Shown: positions 40,795-51,968 of the stretch, in pieces | Layout of the letters: each line of letters starts with the position of its first letter | Position numbering within the stretch: the stretch's first letter is position 1 | Assembly (NCBI GenBank): GCA_001310415.1 | Contig: BAXE01000009.1 | Location: 112,404 to 176,403 of the forward strand | DNA length: 64,000 nt | Source of the DNA: Enterovibrio sp. JCM 19048 | GTDB lineage: Bacteria > Pseudomonadota > Gammaproteobacteria > Enterobacterales > Vibrionaceae | Reading direction: 5' to 3' | Notes under the pieces: model-generated | Databases searched by the model: none | Told to the model about the DNA's origin: nothing | Seen by the model: only the letters and a program-made list of their open reading frames with translations | Made by a program: the position numbers and the translations under genes

Positions 40795-41588
40795 TTAGTT
40801 AAACGTCTGCTCAGGGCCAGGGAACTCGCCGCTTGCCACTTCTTCGATATAACGGGCAACTGCCAAACGCATGTCTCCCGTCTCTTTCAGGTAGTTTTTG
40901 GAAAAGCGCGGAATGTAGTTGGCAGAGATACCAAACATATCGTGCATTACCAGGATCTGGCCGTCGGTCGCATTGCCAGCACCGATGCCGATAACCGGCA
41001 CGCGAACCGCGTCGGTAATGCGCGCTGCCAACGCTTTGGGTACACATTCCAGCAGAATAACCTGTGCGCCAGCGGCCTCAAGTGCCAGGGCGTCCTGTAC
41101 CATTTGTTCGGCTTTTTGCTCATCGCGGCCCTGGATTTTAAAGCCGCCGAAAATGTTGATCGATTGTGGGGTTAAGCGAGGTGGGCACACACAGGTACCG
41201 CGCGTTGTGTCAGCTTGGTGACGGTTTCTGCCAGCCAGGCACCGCCTTCCAGCTTCACCATGTTGGCACCGGCTTGCATCAGCACAGCGGCGTTCTTACA
41301 GGCGTCTTCCGGCGTGGCGTAAGACATGAAAGGCATGTCCGCCATCAACAGGCAATGTGGGCTGCCGGCACGCACGCTGCGCGTGTGATAGGCAATGTCT
41401 TCAACCGTGACAGAAAGGGTGTCACTTTTTCCTTGCAGTACCATGCCAAGGGAGTCGCCAACCAGCAACACGGGCATTTCCTGCGATTCGAACAATTGGG
41501 CAAAACTGGCATCATAAGCAGTTGCCGAGGCAAATTTACGTCCTTCCTGCTTCCATGCCATCAAGGTATTAATCGTAATTTTTTTCAT
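40795..41588 (-). CDS. panB: 3-methyl-2-oxobutanoate hydroxymethyltransferase PanB, one frameshift
   Basis: PanB makes ketopantoate from 2-ketoisovalerate and methylene-tetrahydrofolate. The N-terminus [20 protein letters not shown] starts at ATG 41588. [11 protein letters not shown] binds magnesium and substrate; [19 protein letters not shown] is in the C-terminal half. The shift near 41175 ([18 protein letters not shown]) is a single base. Joined, it is about 264 residues. Confidence 0.95.
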
Positions 41589-41640
41589 TTTGTCTCCCAA
41601 ACCCTGCTTACTTTCCTTTTGGGTGCCGAGGCATTGGTGC

Positions 41641-42123
41641 TTACGCGATGATGGTCAGGCCGTTCCTGTCGGTGGCGGCGACCAGCTCCGCGACAGCAGT
41701 GCCGTCAGGCAGTTGCAAGTCAGGGGCTATTTCGGCGAGAGGGTAAAGCACGAATTCCCGCACTTTCATCCCGTAGTGTGGAACGGTTAACCGTTCGCTA
41801 TCAAGCTGGAGATCCCCATAAAGGAGAATATCCAAATCCAGCGTTCTTGGGCCCCAGCGCTCCTTTTTGCGCTCGCGCCCAAACTCCAGCTCTATTCGCT
41901 GTGTATGATCCAGAAGATCCAACGGTTCGAGCTCGGTGTCAATGCTGGCTACCGCATTTACATAATCTGGCTGGTCTGACGGCCCCATCGGTTTACTGGT
42001 GTAAAGGGATGAGGCTGCGACAAACCGGCTGTTTGGCAGTAACTTAAGCGCCGCAATCGCATCTTGCGCCTTGCGGATGGGATCGCCCAGATTACTGCCA
42101 ATAGCTATGTAAACGCGGTTCAT
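41641..42123 (-). CDS. folK: 2-amino-4-hydroxy-6-hydroxymethyldihydropteridine pyrophosphokinase FolK
   Basis: HPPK of folate synthesis, 160 residues and intact. [11 protein letters not shown] at the N-terminus, [20 protein letters not shown] in the centre (the catalytic signature) and [20 protein letters not shown] are typical. The start overlaps the pcnB stop codon by four bases. The order pcnB-folK-panB-panC is conserved in gammaproteobacteria. Confidence 0.96.
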   Translation of the reverse strand: MNRVYIAIGSNLGDPIRKAQDAIAALKLLPNSRFVAASSLYTSKPMGPSDQPDYVNAVASIDTELEPLDLLDHTQRIELEFGRERKKERWGPRTLDLDILLYGDLQLDSERLTVPHYGMKVREFVLYPLAEIAPDLQLPDGTAVAELVAATDRNGLTIIA

Positions 42124-43516
42124 GATTCTGAGTTAGAACCCGGTTTGCGGCGACGTGGCTTGCTCTTACGGCGACGGCGGGTTTTCTTCGCCGTGCTGGC
42201 TTTGTTCAGTGCCTGCATCATTTCATGACGCTCGTCGCGCTGCGCTTTCTGGAAATCATCCCACCAGGCCGCAAGCTCCTTCAACTGGCCACCTTCAATT
42301 TCGCCACGCATTTCGAGGAAGTCGAATGCAGCACGGAATTTTGGTTGTTCCAGCAGTTTGTACGCACGGTTACCCGAACGGCGGCTCATGCGCAGTTGCA
42401 ATTGCCAGATATCACGGATCATGGCGGTGAAGCGACGTGGGATAGCAATGCTTTTCACTTGCTCATCCAGAATGTCGTTCGCCGCTACCATAAAGGCATC
42501 GTAGTAGCTAAGGCCACTTTCGAACGCGATTTCTTCAGCGCGGGTTTCCAGCGGGTACCACAGCATCGCAGCAAACATAAATGCCGGGTTGATGCGTTGA
42601 TCGTGCTCGACGCGGTGGTCGGTCGATTTCAGAACCTGCTCAATCATCTGCTCACACTTGCTATTTCTCTCTTCGGTGAAGTGTTCATCGAGGATAGGGA
42701 ACAGCGGTGCAAACAGTTGGTAGTCGCGCAGCATGTGGTATGTCGCAAAACCGTTGCCTGATTGCAGTAGTTTGAGGCTTTCCTCAAACAGGCGAGCAGC
42801 CGGGATATCACGCAGCAAATGCGCCAGTGCCGGAATAGGCGCTGCGGTTGCTTCGTTGATTTGCATGTCGAGCTTGGCGGCAAAGCGCACAGCGCGAAGC
42901 ATGCGTACCGGGTCTTCACGGTAACGGGTTTCCGGATCGCCAATCAGGCGGATCACGCGGTTATTCAGATCTTCCACGCCACCGGCGTAATCACGCACAG
43001 AGAAGTCGGCTATGTTGTAGTAAAGGGCGTTGACCGTGAAATCGCGACGTTCAGCATCTTCATCGATGGTGCCGTACACGTTGTCACGCAGCAGCATGCC
43101 GTCATTAGACTGACTGGCAAACTTTTCCCCTTTCTCACCAGCATGGTGGCCACGGAATGTCGCAACTTCAATGATGTCGCGACCAAACAGGATGTGCGCC
43201 AAACGGAATCGACGGCCAACCAGACGACAGTTGCGGAAGAGTTTACGCACTTCTTCCGGCGTTGCGCTGGTCGCGATGTCGAAATCTTTCGGCTGCTTAT
43301 TCAGCATTAAATCGCGCACACCACCGCCTACCAAGTAGCATCATAGCCAGCCTTATTCAGGCGATAGAGCACCTTCAGCGCATTTTCGCTGATATCTTTT
43401 CTTGATATACCGTGCTCTTGGCGAGGAATAACTTCTAGCTTCAGGTCACTGATCTCGCGCGTTTTATTATCGCGATTCAATACCTTACGGCAAAAGCTGG
43501 TAACTCGATTAAAGAT
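42120..43516 (-). CDS. pcnB: Poly(A) polymerase I PcnB, one frameshift, likely non-canonical ATC start
   Basis: PcnB adds poly(A) tails that speed RNA decay. The nucleotidyltransferase core shows [12 protein letters not shown] and [18 protein letters not shown], followed by [14 protein letters not shown]; the C-terminus is very basic ([17 protein letters not shown]). One C is missing near 43340 (KAGYDA/YLVGGG). Upstream the frame reads [16 protein letters not shown] with no ATG, GTG or TTG in place; the codon before it is ATC, preceded by GAGGTGAG. E. coli pcnB starts at AUU before FTRVANFCRKVL, so an ATC start at 43516 is likely. The product is about 466 residues. Confidence 0.9.
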
Positions 43517-43585
43517 AACTCACCTCGTATCTGACAGGTCGGGCCATAAAAAACGACGGCATATCATATATCACGGCTTTGCATT

Positions 43586-44466
43586 TTAGAAAGCTGTAAT
43601 CACTTCCGTCTCATTGGGCAGTTTGCTTATCTGCCAGTTTTCTATGCCCCAACGGAGCAATTCTTCTACCGGCGCACCCTGCAATTCTGCCGCAACCGGA
43701 TGGCCTAAAAATGACAATGCCGCTTCCATAGCCGGGCCAGGATTGGCGTTGTCGATAGCGGGCGCGTGGTTTTGTTTAGAAAGCTTATTACCGTCCGCGT
43801 TGAGTGCAAGCGGCAAGTGTAAATAACTGACTGGCGCTGCGCCCAGTTTTTGATAAAGGGAAACCTGTCGGCCTGTTGGCTCAATCAAGTCTGCACCGCG
43901 CACCACTTCGGTAACGCCCTGATAAATATCGTCCAGCACAACGGCCAGGTTATAGGCGTAGAGACCATCACGGCGTTTGATGATGAAGTCTTCCGCAGCA
44001 TGGCGCTGTCGAGCGTCAGTTCACCGTGTTTGATATCGGTAAATGCCGTAACCGGGTTATCAATACAGACACGCACTGCGGCGCCTTCAGCCCCGACACT
44101 GCGCTGGCGACACAGTCCTCGGTAGATACCCCCCGCATCCTGGATTTGGCGTCGGGTACACTGGCAATAGTAGGCTTCGCCTGCTTTTAGCCATGCATCA
44201 ATTTGTGCCTGATAGGCTCATGGCGGGTGTGTTGGTAAAGCACCTCACCATCCCAGTGCAGGCCGTACGCATCCAGAGTGCGCAAGATGGCGTCCGAAGC
44301 ACCGGCAACTTCCCGGGGAGGTCGATGTCTTCAATACGTACCAGCAGGTGCCTTGATTGGCTTTGGCTTGCAGGTAACTGCCCAGCGCGGCCACCAGCGA
44401 ACCAAAGTGGAGCGGGCCAGAGGGCGAGGGGGCAAAACGGCCAATGTAGTGCATGCTAGATTTCAT
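43586..44466 (-). CDS. gluQ: Glutamyl-Q tRNA(Asp) synthetase, at least three frameshifts
   Basis: A truncated GluRS paralogue that glutamylates queuosine in tRNA(Asp). The N-terminus [20 protein letters not shown] carries the HIGH-like motif; KLSKQ is the KMSKS-like motif. The middle is recovered in other frames: [25 protein letters not shown], and LYQHTRHEP, then [13 protein letters not shown]. Shifts lie near 44345, 44218 and 44005. Joined, it is about 293 residues. It follows dksA after a terminator, as in E. coli. Confidence 0.9.
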
Positions 44467-44481
44467 TTACTCTGAAAAAGG

Positions 44482-44508
44482 AAAAAGGGAGCACCAGCTC
44501 CCTTTTTG
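44482..44508 (-). terminator. Terminator between dksA and gluQ
   Basis: AAAAAGGGAGC, ACCA loop, GCTCCCTTTTT. It sits between the two genes, as the dksA-gluQ terminator does in enteric bacteria, where read-through controls gluQ. Confidence 0.9.
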
Positions 44509-44536
44509 CCATAAAACTTGGTTGAGTACCAAAGGC

Positions 44537-44985
44537 TTAGCCAGCCATTTGTTTCTCTTTGATTTCTGCCAAGGTTTTGCAATCGATGCATAGATCCGCG
44601 GTAGGGCGGGCTTCTAAACGGCGAACGCCGATCTCTACACCACATGAGTCACAGAAACCGAAATCATCATCTTCCAGGCGCTGCAGCGTCTTTTCGATTT
44701 TCTTGATCAGCTTGCGCTCACGGTCGCGGTTACGCAGTTCCAGGCTGAATTCTTCTTCTTGCGCAGCACGGTCTACAGGGTCTGGGAAGTTTGCTGCTTC
44801 GTCCTGCATGTGCAATACAGTACGGTCAACTTCTTCTCTCAGCTGGTTACGCCACGCTTGGAGGATTTTACGGAAATGATCCATTTGCTGATCATTCATG
44901 TACTCCTCGCCAGCCTTTTCTTGGTAAGGTTCTAACCCGGCGGTAGCCAGGATGCCCAGCGATTTTTTACTTTGCTTTCTGGCAT
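44537..44985 (-). CDS. dksA: RNA polymerase-binding transcription factor DksA, one frameshift
   Basis: DksA works with ppGpp in the RNA polymerase secondary channel during the stringent response. The coiled-coil tip [11 protein letters not shown] carries the two key Asp; the zinc finger is [19 protein letters not shown]. The open frame starts internally at 44899, but MPESK begins at ATG 44985 after TAGGAGAA, and adding one A near 44962 gives [20 protein letters not shown]. The product is then about 149-150 residues, the normal length. Confidence 0.95.
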
Positions 44986-45115
44986 TAAGCGTTCTCCTAA
45001 ATACACCCTGACCTGCTTGGTCAAAAGAGGGCGGTATCTATATCAGAAACCCTATATCGAGCAATCTTTGATTTCGCCTCTTGTCATCCCAGTGTGAAGA
45101 TGTCTACATTTTTTC

Positions 45116-45826
45116 TCAAATCTGGGAGAACGGGATATGGTTCTTTATGCTCATTGAGACCGGAGAAAGTGCTGCTTGGTAACACAAAATCTCCACTCCC
45201 AATTGCTGAGCTTCGTTAAGTAACTGATTATAGACCGCATCTATATGTTTTGCCGCTGAAACTCTCTCAATTCCCGAATGCAGCACCGCGAAGAACAATA
45301 CCGCCCGTTTTCCCTGCTGGGCCATAGCGGCGAGTTCCCGCAAGTGTTTTTGTCCCCGGGTTGTGACAGCATCCGGGAAAAATCCCTGCCCATCATCACC
45401 CAGCAAAGTGACACTTTTTACTTCGATATAGCAGTCAGGTTCACCCGGTGATTGAAGCAAAATATCGATGCGGCTCTTTTCTTCACCATAGGGCACTTCG
45501 GTTCGCAGGGTTTCGTAACCTCGCAGTTCTTTGACCACTCCCTCATTTATTGCTTCAACCACCAAGTGGTTGGCACGGGCAGTATTTACGCAGATGCAGT
45601 GCCCTGCTTTTGTCTCGGTCAACTCCCAGCTGCGCGCGTATTTTCGCTTGGGGTTGTCCGAGGTGGAATACCACACCGTGTCCCCCGGGGTAGCACACCC
45701 CGTCATTGCACCTGTGTTGGCACAGTGGAGAGTGACTTCCTCCGAGTCCGGTAAGGTCACATCGGCCAGAAAACGTTTGTAGCGGCGAATCAGTGTTGCC
45801 GGTTGCAAGGCGGGGGAAAATTTCAT
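45116..45826 (-). CDS. sfsA: SfsA family protein (sugar fermentation stimulation)
   Basis: A conserved nucleic-acid-binding or nuclease-like protein next to dksA in many gammaproteobacteria; its exact role is unsettled. It is 236 residues and intact. Family blocks are [50 protein letters not shown] and [17 protein letters not shown], which resemble a PD-(D/E)XK core. Confidence 0.93.
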   Translation of the reverse strand: MKFSPALQPATLIRRYKRFLADVTLPDSEEVTLHCANTGAMTGCATPGDTVWYSTSDNPKRKYARSWELTETKAGHCICVNTARANHLVVEAINEGVVKELRGYETLRTEVPYGEEKSRIDILLQSPGEPDCYIEVKSVTLLGDDGQGFFPDAVTTRGQKHLRELAAMAQQGKRAVLFFAVLHSGIERVSAAKHIDAVYNQLLNEAQQLGVEILCYQAALSPVSMSIKNHIPFSQI

Positions 45827-45844
45827 GGGTGTCCTTCAGGGGGA

Positions 45845-46389
45845 TTAATCAGTCAGTGTCCAGTGATTCAGGCATTGATAACGCACGCCATGACCTTCTT
45901 CTAAGGGCACAGAGGCGTAAATCCCAACGCGCTGAAAATGAAGAGGCTGTTGGAGCGTCAGTGGTGCTTCAGTTGGCTTTGCCCGCCGAAGCAAGGAAAT
46001 ATGTGGCACAAATTTGTGCTCGGCAGGGCGGTTTAAAATCTCTGCAGCTGCCGACTGCAGTTTCTCGGCCAGCAGGCGAAGGGCATTGTTTTCAGCGATG
46101 CCCAGCCACAGGATAGATTGCGCAGGGAAATAGCCGGTTTGGGTGGTGACTAGGGAAAGTGGCGGGCAGGTGAGGGTATCGGCCGTTTCACACAGCTTGC
46201 GGTAGGCTTTGCTGTCAACTTCACCCAGAAAGGCGAGAGTAATATGCAGGTTATCATCGGTACCGGACGCCCCTGCGGGGCGAGCTGGCGTTTTAACCCA
46301 ATAATGGCGTCACGGCTGGCGGCATTGTGCGCGTCACTTAAATCCAGCGCGAAAAACAGGCGGCGCGTCTCCTTACTCACTTTCCCCAT
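45845..46389 (-). CDS. thpR: RNA 2',3'-cyclic phosphodiesterase / 2'-5' RNA ligase ThpR, one frameshift
   Basis: A 2H phosphoesterase. The two catalytic motifs are HITLAFLGEVDS and HISLLRRAKPTEAP, as expected for LigT/ThpR. The start MGKVSKETRRLFFALDLSD is at 46389. The frame breaks once near 46260, and the rest runs to a stop at 45845 with ..GVRYQCLNHWTLTD. Joined, it is about 181 residues. It is divergent from hrpB. Confidence 0.88.
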
Positions 46390-46458
46390 CCTCCAGCGTT
46401 GTTGAGCCATTTCCAGCAGGTATACTGTGCGGGTAATTCTGACACAAAGGCCTTTCCA

Positions 46459-48883
46459 TTGTCACAGCTCCCTATCGACAGCATCCTGGATGATGTTATT
46501 TCTGCATTGACCCAATCACCCCAGGTGATCCTGAAAGCGCCGCCGGGCGCAGGCAAATCAACCCGTCTGCCGCAGGCGTTGCTGGCGCGCCATGTTTTTG
46601 ATGGTCGGATCATCCTGCTGGAGCCCCGCCGCTTGGCTGCTCGCAACATTGCCCGTTTTCTGGCGTCGCAATTGGGAGAGAAGGTGGGTGACACCGTCGG
46701 TCTGCGCGTACGCGGCGAAACCCGTGTCAGTGACAAAACCCGACTGGAGATTGTCACCGAAGGGGTGTTGACCCGGATGATCCAGACCGATCCTGAGCTT
46801 GATGGCGTCAGTCTGGTGATCTTCGATGAATTCCATGAACGCAGCCTGCACGCCGATTTGGCGTTGGCGCTGTCGCTCGATGTACAAGGTGCTTTGCGTG
46901 ACGATCTTACCTTGCTGGTGATGTCAGCGACGCTTGATGATGCGGCGCTCACCACTTTACTGCCTGACGCGAAGGTGCTGACGTCCGAAGGGCGCAGTTT
47001 TCCCGTAGAAGCGCGTTACTTACCTGTAGCGCGCCAGTTCGGATATGAAAATGCACTGGCGTCGCGGTTGCCAAGTTGATGCAGGAAGAAGAAGGCTCTG
47101 CGTTGGTGTTTTTGCCGGGTGCCGGGGAAATCACCCGGGTGGCAGAAGCACTGACGGGCAAGGTTTCAGATGATGTTACGGTCTGTCCTCTTTATGGGCA
47201 AATGAGTGCGCATGAGCAGCAGGCGGCAATTGCACCGGCGCCGGAAGGTAAACGCAAAGTGGTGCTGGCGACCAACATTGCGGAGACCAGTCTGACCATT
47301 GAAGGTATTCGTCTGGTGGTGGATTCCGGGCTGGAGCGAGTCGCCCGTTTTAACCGCAAAACCGGCATCACCAAACTGGAAACGGTGCAGATTGCCCGCT
47401 CGTCGGCGATTCAGCGCATGGGACGGGCAGGGCGTCTGTCTGAAGGGGTTTGCCTGCGTCTATACAGTGAAGAGACTTTCCAGCGTATGCGTGCGGTACC
47501 GGATCCGGAAATCGTTACCAGTGACCTGATGCAACTGGTGCTGGAAGTGGTGCAGTGGGGCTGTGCGCCAGAGGATTTGCAATGGCTTGACCTGCCACCG
47601 ACGCAGCACTGGCAGCAGGCTGTTATCCTGCTAAGGCAGCTTGGTATCCTGGATGAGCAAACTGCGCTTACCGCAAAGGGCAAACAGGTAACGGCGCTTG
47701 GTACGGATGCACGGCTCGGCGCCATGCTGGTGGCCGCGAAGGCGTTTGGCCAGGACGCGGTTTCAACCGCCTGTTGGCTTGCGGGCTGGGCTGAAGAGCC
47801 GCCACGTGGAAAAGCCGAACCGGATTTGCGCCTGCAGGTATCCATGGCGATGAAAAAGCCTACGGTGCGCCAACGGGCTGAGCAGCTCGCTTCGCGTATG
47901 GGCGTTTCTCTTGGGAAAGATCTCTCCTCACAGTGGCTGTCCATCCTTGCCGCTTGTGCCTGGCCGGATCGCATTGCGAAATCCCGGGGTAACAATGGCC
48001 GCTATCTACTGAGTAATGGGCACGGTGCCAGATTGATGCCGATCACCCGCTATCTGGGGAAGAGGCACTGGTGGCCGTGGATTTGATGAGCGTGTCACAA
48101 GGGGATAGCCGGATATTCACGGCTTGCCAGAGTGATTTTGCATCCTTGCAAACCCAGTTGCCTTCACTGTTTTCTGAGCGTGAGTGGGTAGACTGGGATG
48201 AGAAAAAAGGGGCCTTGGTGGCTGAAGCCCACCTTTGCTGTGGTGAGATTGTGGTGTCGCGCAAGCCAGTTGCCAAGCTGAGTGATGAGATGCTGACCCG
48301 CGCATTGCTGCAAGCCATCAAGCGTAAAGGCACCTCTGCTTTGCCAATGTCGGACAAGGCACAGAGCCTGTTAAACCGCGCGCGCTGCGCCATCGAATGG
48401 GAACTGCCACTTAAACTGCCATCACTGGATGATGAGCGTTTGCTGGCGGCGATGGATGAATGGCTGGCGCCGTTTATGAATGGCCTTCGCAGCATGCAGG
48501 ATCTGAAAAAAATAGATTATTTCAGCGCACTGGAAGCCTGGTTTGGCTGGGATACCACCAAAGAGCTGAACCGTTTACTACCGGAAAGCTACGAAGTGCC
48601 GACGGGTTCACGCATTACTATCCGCTACCAGCCTTCGCAAAAACCGGCACTGGCCGTACGCATGCAGGAAATGTATGGACAGGCGACATCACCAACCATT
48701 GCTGATGGCAAAGTGATATTAGTGGTGGAACTTCTCAGCCCGGCACAGCGGCCGTTACAGATCACTCAGGATCTCGCGGGGTTCTGGCAGGGGGCGTACA
48801 GGGAAGTGCAAAAAGAAATGAAGGGGCGATACCCTAAACACGTTTGGCCGGACGATCCGGCTACCCATCAGCCAACCCGCTGA
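46459..48883 (+). CDS. hrpB: ATP-dependent helicase HrpB, two frameshifts
   Basis: A DEAH-box helicase of unclear cellular role, found next to mrcB in enteric and Vibrio genomes. Motif I APPGAGKST, Ia LLEPRRLAARN, II DEFHER, III MSATL, and the C-terminal helicase motifs ATNIAETSLTIEG and QRMGRAGRL are visible, followed by the HrpB-specific C-terminal domain (WPDDPATHQPTR end). Shifts near 47068 and 48062 break the frame. Joined, it is about 808 residues. I take TTG 46459 (LSQLPIDSIL) as the start by comparison with E. coli; this is uncertain by a few codons. Confidence 0.92.
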
Positions 48884-48923
48884 CCAAACGCCACTTTAAA
48901 CCGGAAGCCTGAAAAACGACTTC

Positions 48924-51253
48924 ATGACAAAAGAAACGAAAAAGACGCCACAACGCGCGCCTCGCAAACGGACGAGTACAAAGAAAACACCCGCAGCCGC
49001 CAAAACGGGATGGGGACGAAAGCTGGTTATGCTGAGCCTCAAATTTACCCTGGTGGTGGTTGCCACCCTGGCAATTTGGGGTATCTACCTCGACGGTAAA
49101 ATCCAGGAGCGCTTCGACGGTCAGATCTGGCAACTGCCTGCGGTCGTGTATGGCCGCATTCTCCACCTCGCACCGGGCGAGGCAGTGAGCATTGATACAC
49201 TCAAACGCGAACTGGATTTACTCAATTACAAGCGAGTGCGTGACCCAAGCCGTCCCGGTGAGTATTCCGCCTCGAAAACCCGGGTGGAAATTATCCGCCG
49301 GCCGTTTGAGTTCGAAGATGGTCCGGAAACCGCGCAGCATGTGATGATCACCTTCGACAGCGAAGGGGTGCAGAGCCTCAAGCAACTCGACAGTGGTAAG
49401 CAACTCGGATACCTGCGTATTGAGCAAGCTGCTTGGCATGATGGAGTCCAAGAATGAAGAGCAGCGTATCTTCCTGCCTCGCGAGCGCTTCCCTGAGTTC
49501 CTGGTCGATGCCCTTATCACCACGGAAGATCGCGATTTTTATCACCATGAAGGGGTCTCGCCTTTAGCGATTGCCCGCGCCCTTGTTGTTAACCTAAAAG
49601 CGGGACGTACGGTACAGGGGGGATCAACCCTGACTCAGCAACTGGCCAAAACCTGTTCCTGACCCGTGAGCGCACCCTGTGGCGTAAAGCGCAGGAAGCT
49701 ACATGGCGATTTTGCTCGACTACCGTTACAGCAAAGACCGCATTCTCGAAGCTTATCTGAATGAGGTGTATCTGGGGCAGGCAGGTGGTCAGGCAGTTTA
49801 TGGCTTCCCTCTGGGCGCGCGTCTTTATTTTGGTCGCCCGATTGAAGAGCTGACGATTGATCAGCTTGCGCTGCTGGTGGGCGTGGTGAAAGGACCGTCC
49901 TATTACAACCCTTGGCGCTACCCGGAGCGGGCGATGGAACGTCGCGACCTTATCCTGCGCATGATGATGGAAAACGGCTTCATTACCGGCGACCAGTACG
50001 CGACAGCCGCCGGGCGTAAACTGGGTATCCAGAAATCGCCGAGTCTGAGTAGCCGCCAGCCAGCCTATTTCGAGCAGTTAGCGCAAGAGATCCGGGAAAA
50101 GATCGGCAGTGACTTCAACCCGGACGGCGGGTTACGGGTATTCAGTACCCTGGATCCGCTGTCACAGTCGCTGATCGACAAAAGTGTGGTCAATCAGGTT
50201 AAAGCGCTGAAGAAAGTGGCAGGTGACGAGCTGGAAGCGGCAGTGGTGATTGTTGACCGCCAGAGCGGGGAAATCCGCGCCATGGTTGGTGGTGCCCGTC
50301 CAGGCTTTGCCGGGTTTAACCGTGCGATGAACGGCAGCCGCCAGATAGGTTCATTGTCCAAACCGCCTGTGTATCTGACAGCGCTCTCTGAGCCGGATAA
50401 ATACAACCTTGCCACCCCGATTGAAGACAAGCCAATCGTGCTCAAAGGCGATCAGGGCAGCGAATGGAAGCCGCGTAACTATGACCGCAAGTTCCGCGGG
50501 CAAGTGCCATTGATGGTGGCGCTGGCAAATTCCTACAATGTGCCGACGGTGAACCTTGGCCTGGCACTTGGCCTGAATAATGTGATTGATACCTTTGACG
50601 AGCTAGGGGTCAGTCCAAGCCAGATCACCCGCGTACCTTCCCTGCTTTTGGGGGCGTTTACCCTGACACCGATGGAAGTGACCCAGATGTACCAGACCAT
50701 TGGCAGTGTAGGCCGCAAAGCTGAGCTGACGGCGCTACGGGCAGTGGTCACCGGTGAAGGCAGGTGTTGTACCGCAACTGGCCGAAGTCCAGCCAGGCTG
50801 TCTCCCAGCAGGCGAGCTGGCTGACCCTGTATGCGATGAAAGATGTGGTAAGAGCCGGTACGGCACGTTCACTGAATGGCGCATTGGGTTGGGCTGGTCT
50901 TGCTGGAAAAACCGGTACGACAGACAACAACCGCGACAGCTGGTACGTGGGGATAGATGGCCGTGAAGTGGTGACGGTGTGGCTGGGACGGGACGACAAC
51001 AAGTCGACCAAGCTGACCGGCTCCTCCGGCGCGCTGCGGGTCTATGCTGATTACATCAAGCCAGACAGCCAGAGCCTTTGGTGTTGAGCTGGCCGCCACA
51101 AATCACCAGCGTGCCTTATCAGGTGCGGGAAGGGCAGTTTGTGACAGACTGCTTTAGCGATACCAAGTTGCCGATGTGGGACCGAAAGGGTATTGGCAAG
51201 AACGTTGTGACAAGCCCGACCCGGTTGGCTGGCTGAAAAGCATCTTCAATTAG
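48924..51253 (+). CDS. mrcB: Bifunctional penicillin-binding protein 1b, about six frameshifts
   Basis: A class A PBP that polymerises glycan strands and cross-links peptides. It has a cytoplasmic basic tail, one membrane segment (about residues 34-55), a UB2H domain, and a glycosyltransferase domain with ITTEDRDFYHHEGVSP and GGSTLTQQLAK. The transpeptidase domain has SLSK, SYN and KTGTT motifs. Frame breaks lie near 49420, 49660, 49698, 50757, 51065 and 51182; every junction gives conserved protein (for example AKNLFLTRERTLWRKAQEAYM). Joined, it is about 775 residues, ending WLKSIFN at TAG 51251-51253. Heptad array 3 follows its stop codon. Confidence 0.93.
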
Positions 51254-51316
51254 ATTGGAAGGAACAACAGATTAGAGACGGGAGAAACGTGATTGCCCAG
51301 CGCTGGCTGATACAAT

Positions 51317-51358
51317 GTCTCTAGTCTCTAGTCTCTAGTCTCTAGTCTCTAGTCTCTA
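51317..51358 (+). repeat. Heptad array 3: six perfect GTCTCTA units
   Basis: Six head-to-tail GTCTCTA copies lie 64 bases after the mrcB stop codon. Ahead of them, purine-rich DNA contains GATTAGAGAC, so TAGAGAC can pair with GTCTCTA. The stretch just before the array (ATTGC.. TGGCTGATAC) resembles that before array 1 (ATTGC.. TGGCTAAAAC). Confidence 0.97.
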
Positions 51359-51376
51359 GCCCCAAATTCCAGATAC

Positions 51377-51407
51377 AAAAAAGCCTCGTCAATGACGAGG
51401 CTTTTTC
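51377..51407. terminator. Bidirectional terminator between mrcB and the tRNA genes
   Basis: AAAAAAGCCTCGTC, AAT loop, GACGAGGCTTTTT. It can stop both mrcB and the convergent tRNA transcript. Confidence 0.93.
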
Positions 51408-51416
51408 GTTTTTAGA

Positions 51417-51492
<76 letters not shown>

Positions 51493-51538
51493 ACACAAAC
51501 CGTTGAACTGATGTTGCTGTGAACACCACTTCTAAAAA

Positions 51539-51614
51539 TGGTGCCTCGAGGCGGAATCGAACCACCGACACGGGGATTTTCAATCCCCTGCTCTACCGAC
51601 TGAGCTATCGAGGC
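51539..51614 (-). tRNA. tRNA-Phe (anticodon GAA)
   Basis: A 76-nt minus-strand tRNA with encoded CCA. The anticodon arm GGGGATTGAAAATCCCC gives GAA, and GGTTCGATTCC is the T-arm. It lies 46 bases upstream of tRNA-Thr in the same transcript. Confidence 0.98.
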
Positions 51615-51968
51615 AACGGGCGCCATTAAATAGCAGCAGGGCTGGGTTGTCAAAATAATTTCGTGGCTAAATGGTTCGACTGCTGCTTTTTTGGCTGAAT
51701 TGCTTTCAATTAGACCATTGTGGTTTCTCTTTAAGCGGCATTCTCCTTTGGCTGGCCTGAGTTCGATACTCCTAGATCATGGTGTCTGGCTGCGCTTTAC
51801 CACAAAGCACCTCGGGAATTCCCCTGCACACTGTATGTGTAAGCCAGCTTTCTCGTCTCACATTAAATCCAATTGACTAAAAAACTTCCATTTTTCGCAT
51901 TATTGCTACACTTAACTGTACGTAAAACTTTTCGACGCAAGTCAATAGCTACGTCAAGGAATTCTGCG
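51615..51968. other. 354-bp region between tRNA-Phe and the chemosensory operon
   Basis: I see no convincing gene here; a 61-codon frame at 51691 lacks a plausible product. It holds the tRNA promoter on one side (minus strand) and the chemosensory promoter on the other. Confidence 0.6.
51905..51915 (+). promoter_or_regulatory. RpoS-type extended -10 for the chemosensory operon
   Basis: GCTACACTTAA fits the sigma-S consensus KCTAYRCTTAA at all eleven positions. There is no good -35 hexamer 17 bases upstream, which sigma-S tolerates. It would start transcription about 50 bases before the first STAS gene. Published work shows V. cholerae chemotaxis cluster III depends on RpoS, consistent with this site. 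Confidence 0.65.

Noticed and set aside
44537..44899. Short DksA starting at an internal ATG
   Set aside because: The conserved MPESK start with a good SD lies at 44985 and is joined by adding one A.
51691..51876. 61-codon plus-strand frame before the chemosensory operon
   Set aside because: No SD, no homology, and it runs into the promoter region.
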